Shown: in pieces, positions 6,118 to 9,332 of the stretch | Layout: every line of letters begins with the position of its first letter | How positions within the stretch are numbered: the first letter of the stretch is position 1 | From: a bacterium UBA2219 | Lineage (GTDB): Bacteria; Desulfobacterota; Deferrimicrobia; Deferrimicrobiales; Deferrimicrobiaceae | DNA: 9,332 bases | Assembly: GCA_002327765.1 (NCBI GenBank) | Contig: DCUH01000110.1 | Location: 296 to 9,627, forward strand | Reading direction: 5' to 3' | The notes under the pieces: generated by a model | Databases searched by the model: none | What the model saw: the letters and a program-made list of their open reading frames with translations, nothing else | Told to the model about the DNA's origin: nothing | Position numbers and translations under genes: made by a program

Positions 6118-8095
6118 GCTCCACCTTCTCCAGGGCGAGGAGCCGGTCGCGCAGCTCCGCCGCCCGCTCGAAATCGAGCTTCTTCGCCGCCCGCTCCATC
6201 TCCTTTCGGAGCTTCCTGCGAAGCTTCAACAGCTCCTCCCTCGAAGGGATCTCCAGCTCCTCCGACGCGGGCACCGGGACGTAGTCGGCCTCGCACGCCT
6301 GCCCGAGCGCGTCGCCGATGTTCTTTCGCACCGTCGCGGGCGTGATCCCGTGCTCCCGGTTGTACGCCAGCTGGCGCTCCCTGCGGCGCCTCGTCTCGCC
6401 GATCGCCTCCCGCATCGAGCCGGTCTCGACGTCGGCGTACAGGATAACCTTCCCGGCGACGTTCCTCGCGGACCGCCCGAAGGTCTGGATCAGGGACCTC
6501 GCGGACCGGAGGAAGCCCTCCTTGTCGGCGTCGAGGATGGCCACCAGCGATACCTCGGGCAGGTCGAGCCCCTCCCGCAGGAGGTTGATCCCCACGAGCG
6601 CATCGAACTTGCCCAGGCGCAGGTCCCGCAGGATGTTGACCCGCTCCAGCGTGTCGATGTCCGAGTGCAGGTAGCGCACGCGGATCCCCTTCCCCTCGTA
6701 ATGCTCGGTCAGGTCCTCCGCCATCCGCTTGGTCAGGGTGGTGACGAGGACCCGCTCCCCCGCCTCCGCGCGCTTCCGGATCTCCTCCAGCAGGTCGTCC
6801 ACCTGCCGCGCCGCGGGCCGGACCTCCACCTCGGGATCGACCAGCCCCGTCGGGCGGATGATCTGCTCCACGACGGCCCCCCCGCTCTCCCGCAATTCGT
6901 ACTCCGCCGGCGTCGCCGAGACGAAGACGATCGGCCCCGTCCGCTCCAGGAACTCCTCGAACCGCAGCGGCCGGTTGTCGAGGGCGGACGGGAGCCGGAA
7001 CCCGAAGTCGACCAGTGTCCGCTTCCGGGAGCGGTCGCCGTTGAACATCCCGTTGAGCTGCGGGACGGTCACGTGCGACTCGTCCAGGAACGTGACGAAG
7101 TCCTTCGGGAAATAGTCGAGCAGCGTGTACGGCGGCTGCCCCGGGGCGCGCCCGTCGAGGTGGCGGGAGTAGTTCTCGATCCCCGAGCAGAAGCCCATCT
7201 GGGCGATCATCTCGAGGTCGTAGGTCGTCCGCTGCCTCAGCCGCTCGGCCTCCAGCAATTTCCCCCCGGCGGCCAGTTCCGCGAGCCGCGCCTCGAGCTC
7301 CTCCCCGATAGCGCGGACCGCCCGCTCGACCTGGTCCTCGGGAGCGACATAGTGGCTCGCCGGGAAGATGACGGTCTCCTTCACGTCGCCCAGCCGGGTC
7401 CCCCTCAGGGGGTCCACGTAGCGGATCCGGCCGATCCGGTCCTCGTCGTACTCGATGCGGAGGACCTTCTCCTCCTCGTACGCCGGGAACAGCTCGACCG
7501 CGTCGCCCCGAACCCGGAACGTCCCCCGGTGGAAATCGACGTCGTTGCGCTCGTACTGCAGGTCGACCAGCCGCCGCAGCAGCGCGTTGCGCGGCAACTC
7601 GGCCCCCTCGGCCACCTTGACCGTCATCCGCCCGTAGAACTCCGGCGAGCCGAGGCCGTAGATGCACGACACGGATGCGACCACGATCACGTCGCCGCGA
7701 GTCATGACGGACTTCGTGGCGCTGTGCCGCATCTTGTCGATCTGCTCGTTGATCGCGGAGTCCTTCTCGATGAAGGTGTCCGTCTGCGGGACGTACGCCT
7801 CGGGCTGGTAATAGTCGTAGTAGGAGACGAAGTATTCGACGGCGTTTTCCGGGAAGAGCGCCTTGAACTCCGCGAAGAGCTGGGCGGCGAGCGTCTTGTT
7901 CGGGGCGATGACCAGCGCGGGGCGGTCGATCCGGGCGATGGCGGAGGCCATCGTGTAGGTCTTGCCGGACCCCGTGACGCCGAGCAGGACCTGCCGGCGC
8001 AGGCCGCGGTTCAGCCCGTCGGCGAGCTCTGCGATCGCCGCCGGCTGGTCCCCGGCGGGCTCGAACGGCGCCTGCATCCGGAATTTCATTCCCAT
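6104..8095 (-). CDS. uvrB: UvrABC system protein B, excision-repair helicase
   Basis: UvrB is loaded by UvrA, verifies damage with its beta-hairpin, and recruits UvrC. At 663 residues it has normal length. The N-terminus has FEPAGDQP (11-18) and Walker A GVTGSGKT (39-46). The beta-hairpin region contains YYDYYQPEAYVPQTDTFIEK. The Walker B box is DESH, with D338. Motif VI reads QTFGRSARN, with GRSAR at 540-544, where QTIGRAARN is usual; both arginines are kept. A C-terminal UVR motif at ~629-663 would pair with that of UvrC. I chose ATG at 8095 because GAGGGG lies 4 nt upstream and the protein then starts at the family's usual place. The frame stays open to 8380, but that stretch is repeat DNA. 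M3 (8089) is a possible alternative start. The stop lies within the start of uvrC, which suggests coupled translation. SOS control is common for uvrB, but I see no convincing LexA site. Confidence 0.98.
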   Translation of the reverse strand: MGMKFRMQAPFEPAGDQPAAIAELADGLNRGLRRQVLLGVTGSGKTYTMASAIARIDRPALVIAPNKTLAAQLFAEFKALFPENAVEYFVSYYDYYQPEAYVPQTDTFIEKDSAINEQIDKMRHSATKSVMTRGDVIVVASVSCIYGLGSPEFYGRMTVKVAEGAELPRNALLRRLVDLQYERNDVDFHRGTFRVRGDAVELFPAYEEEKVLRIEYDEDRIGRIRYVDPLRGTRLGDVKETVIFPASHYVAPEDQVERAVRAIGEELEARLAELAAGGKLLEAERLRQRTTYDLEMIAQMGFCSGIENYSRHLDGRAPGQPPYTLLDYFPKDFVTFLDESHVTVPQLNGMFNGDRSRKRTLVDFGFRLPSALDNRPLRFEEFLERTGPIVFVSATPAEYELRESGGAVVEQIIRPTGLVDPEVEVRPAARQVDDLLEEIRKRAEAGERVLVTTLTKRMAEDLTEHYEGKGIRVRYLHSDIDTLERVNILRDLRLGKFDALVGINLLREGLDLPEVSLVAILDADKEGFLRSARSLIQTFGRSARNVAGKVILYADVETGSMREAIGETRRRRERQLAYNREHGITPATVRKNIGDALGQACEADYVPVPASEELEIPSREELLKLRRKLRKEMERAAKKLDFERAAELRDRLLALEKVELVAG

Positions 8096-8099
8096 GTCG

Positions 8100-8105
8100 C
8101 CCCTC
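8100..8105 (-). promoter_or_regulatory. Ribosome binding site of uvrB
   Basis: GAGGGG on the minus strand ends 4 nt before the ATG at 8095. It supports this start over the longer open frame reaching 8380, and over the ATG two codons later, which would be 10 nt away. Confidence 0.6.
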
Positions 8106-8119
8106 GTTCCCCTCGGAAA

Positions 8120-8161
8120 GCGCTCTCCTTCGCGGGAGCACCTCCCCTTCGGGGACGCCTC
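8120..8161 (-). repeat. Dispersed short module in the uvrB leader, copy 3 (inverted)
   Basis: On the minus strand this reads GAGGCGTCCCCGAAGGGGAG, then GTGCTCCCGCGAAGGAGAGC. It is the same module as 4400-4441 and is related to 8707-8750. Two small hairpins are possible: TCCCC-GAA-GGGGA and CTCC-CGCGAA-GGAG. It ends 24 bp before the uvrB start codon, so if transcribed it would lie in the 5' leader next to the ribosome binding site. Confidence 0.7.
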
Positions 8162-8366
8162 GTTCGCCGTCCATGGCTCACGTCGGCTGCGGGTTTTCCT
8201 CGCTCCCGCCCTCCCTGGCTCCGCTCGGGAAACACGCCCCCTGCGGGGAGGTCTCCCGCTCTGGGCGCTTTTCGCGGAATACAAGGGGCGACTCGGAGAA
8301 ATCCGGTTGCGGACACGCCCTGCCGAACCCCCCTTGGATCGCGACGGTGTCCGTAAAGACAGGCGA
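8162..8366. other. Gene-free stretch upstream of uvrB
   Basis: I see no gene here. On the minus strand, a GC-rich patch around 8206-8262 has short complementary runs (CCCC-TGC-GGGG) and loosely resembles the neighbouring module. A promoter for uvrB may lie here or further upstream, but I cannot point to convincing -35 and -10 boxes. Apparent open frames across this stretch have no family-like features. Confidence 0.5.
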
Positions 8367-8774
8367 TGATCGGGGGACACGCCGGGAGGGGGTTCCCCAG
8401 AGCCGGTAACTTCCCTGGGGACCGTTCGAAGGAAGCGCGGAAATCGAAGAGCGTCATGACGCCGCGTAAGCCGAAAAGGGTGTTCCCTGAGCGGAAGGAC
8501 GAAAGTGCGGAACCGGCGGAGACCACGCCCTCTTTACAGGCTGAAGCGATCGATATCCGGAAAAGGTGGCCGGAGGACGGGGAAGCGCTCGTAATACCTC
8601 GTTCGCTGGTCCCAGCCGGGGAGCCGCGGCCTGAAGCGAACGAGGACAGCCCTTTTCGGCGTAAGCGACTATCATCCGCTCTTCGATTTCCGCTCCTTTC
8701 TCGAACGGTCCTTCCCGAAGGGGAGGTGCCCGTGCGAGGGATCGCGCTCCTCCCGGCCCGTTGTCCCCCGATCA
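8367..8774. repeat. Non-coding inverted-repeat element, copy B (MITE-like)
   Basis: A 408-bp nested inverted repeat. The outer ends are a perfect 13-bp pair, TGATCGGGGGACA (8367-8379) and its complement (8762-8774). Further in come an 11-bp perfect pair, GGACCGTTCGA (8419-8429 with 8701-8711), a 17-bp perfect pair, GCGGAAATCGAAGAGCG (8437-8453 with 8677-8693), and CCGAAAAGGG (8471-8480 with 8650-8659). The left flank adds its own hairpin, TCCCCAG...CTGGGGA, near 8393-8420. The core corresponds to element A at 4043-4361 but lacks the two 50-bp palindrome blocks. The right outer end includes the cysS stop codon. I see no convincing protein in it. A mobile or structured-RNA origin is inferred. 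Confidence 0.8.
8707..8750 (+). repeat. Dispersed short module, copy 2 (inside element B)
   Basis: This reads GGTCCTTCCCGAAGGGGAGG, then GTGCCCGTGCGAGGGATCGC. It aligns with 4400-4441. In both cases the module lies outside the right arm of the inverted-repeat core and is read in the same direction, so elements A and B share a composite layout. Confidence 0.65.
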
Positions 8775-9332
8775 CTCCTTGTATTTCCAGGTCGTGCCGC
8801 CCTTGCCGTCCTCGAGGAGGACGCCGGCGGCGTCGAGCGTCTTGCGGATCCGGTCGGCCTCCGCGTAGTTCTTCGCCGCGCGGGCGGCCCGGCGCGCCTC
8901 GATGCGGGCGGCGATCTCCCCTTCCGGCATGCGGCCGCCCTCTTCGGCGGGCGCGCCCTCCGGCGCGGACGCCTCCCGGAAATAGGAGCGGGCGGGGGAC
9001 GCAAGCAGGCCGAGGACGCCGAACAGCGGCTCGACGATTTCGTACCCCGCGAGGAACCGGCCGGCGCGCTCCGGCTCCGCCGCCGGGTCCGGCGGCGAGA
9101 GGCGGTTCAGCAGGCGCACCGCGTCGAAGAGGCGCCCCAGCGCGGCGGCGGTGTTGAAATCGTCGTCCATCGCCTCGACGAACCGCTTCGGGGCGTCGGC
9201 CACCGGGACGTACTCCTCCCCTTCCGGCAGCGGCAGTGCGGACACCCCCGCGGCCCGGCAGCTTTCCGCCTTCTCCTTGACGCGGTACAGTCGGTCGAGC
9301 CCCGCCTTCGCCTCGGCGATGCTCTGGTCGGA
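8772..9332 (-). CDS. cysS: Cysteinyl-tRNA synthetase, C-terminal part (5' end beyond window)
   Basis: This enzyme charges tRNA-Cys with cysteine in the cytoplasm. Only the last 186 residues are in the window; the catalytic HIGH and KMSKS regions are outside it. Visible family signatures are SDQSIAEAKAGLDRLY at the beginning, FVEAMDDDFNTAAAL from residue 51 of the fragment, which is the start of the DALR-type anticodon-binding region, and the C-terminal RRAARAAKNYAEADRIRKTL, followed by LLEDGKGGTTWKYKE. The order and C-terminal ending match the family, so the gene looks intact at this end. Its TGA stop coincides with the outer end of inverted-repeat element B. uvrB starts 676 bp downstream, so the two are probably not tightly coupled. 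Confidence 0.97.
   Translation of the reverse strand, partial: SDQSIAEAKAGLDRLYRVKEKAESCRAAGVSALPLPEGEEYVPVADAPKRFVEAMDDDFNTAAALGRLFDAVRLLNRLSPPDPAAEPERAGRFLAGYEIVEPLFGVLGLLASPARSYFREASAPEGAPAEEGGRMPEGEIAARIEARRAARAAKNYAEADRIRKTLDAAGVLLEDGKGGTTWKYKE

Noticed and set aside
8347..8362. GTGT-N8-ACAG as a LexA (SOS) box for uvrB
   Set aside because: It resembles the E. coli CTGT-N8-ACAG box with one change, but lies ~250 bp from the start codon, and LexA sites in deltaproteobacteria differ. The match is too weak to report as a site.
8096..8366. A tRNA or other small RNA gene between cysS and uvrB
   Set aside because: No acceptor stem, TTCGA-type T-loop or CCA-adjacent structure could be assembled on either strand.
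8086..9157. Open frames of up to ~260 codons across element B and into cysS
   Set aside because: They cross from repeat DNA into the opposite strand of a well-supported cysS. The translated sequence is repeat-derived or Arg-rich.

Overview
The window is GC-rich (about two thirds G+C by eye). It carries five protein genes, all read from the minus strand, so transcription runs from high to low coordinates. In that order they are: the C-terminal part of cysS (cysteinyl-tRNA synthetase, cut by the right edge), uvrB, uvrC, comEC, and a GGDEF diguanylate cyclase cut by the left edge. Gene content, base composition and the style of the intergenic repeats suggest a chromosomal segment of a Gram-negative, deltaproteobacterium-like organism (Desulfuromonadota or a relative). 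This placement is an inference; no marker in the window proves it.

Region by region: 1-1187 is the diguanylate cyclase, with a degenerate receiver-like N-terminus, a GAF-like middle and a GGDEF domain. 1234-3609 is ComEC, the DNA-uptake channel; it lies 46 bp upstream of the cyclase, and the two probably share a transcript. 3610-4449 holds no gene I can support. It is packed with repeats: two copies of a 13-bp-stem hairpin unit, a 16-bp tandem repeat, and a 319-bp inverted-repeat element (copy A). 4450-6117 is uvrC and 6104-8095 is uvrB; they overlap by 14 bp, so the pair is probably translationally coupled. 8096-8771 is a second gene-poor gap. It holds the uvrB leader with one short dispersed module, then a second inverted-repeat element (copy B) whose outer end falls on the cysS stop codon. 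8772-9332 is cysS.

UvrB and UvrC act together in nucleotide excision repair: UvrB verifies the damage and UvrC makes both incisions. ComEC moves single-stranded DNA across the inner membrane during transformation. The cyclase would make c-di-GMP. cysS is a housekeeping gene.

The points most worth a second look are: (1) UvrC stops right after its nuclease domain and lacks the usual C-terminal helix-hairpin-helix domain, with repeat DNA where that domain would be encoded; (2) a family of non-coding inverted-repeat elements shares a TGTCCCC/GGGGACA end motif across several architectures; (3) the receiver-like domain of the cyclase has lost its phosphorylation residues; and (4) the metallo-beta-lactamase domain of ComEC is divergent. 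I found no clear defence system, CRISPR array, tRNA or transposase gene.
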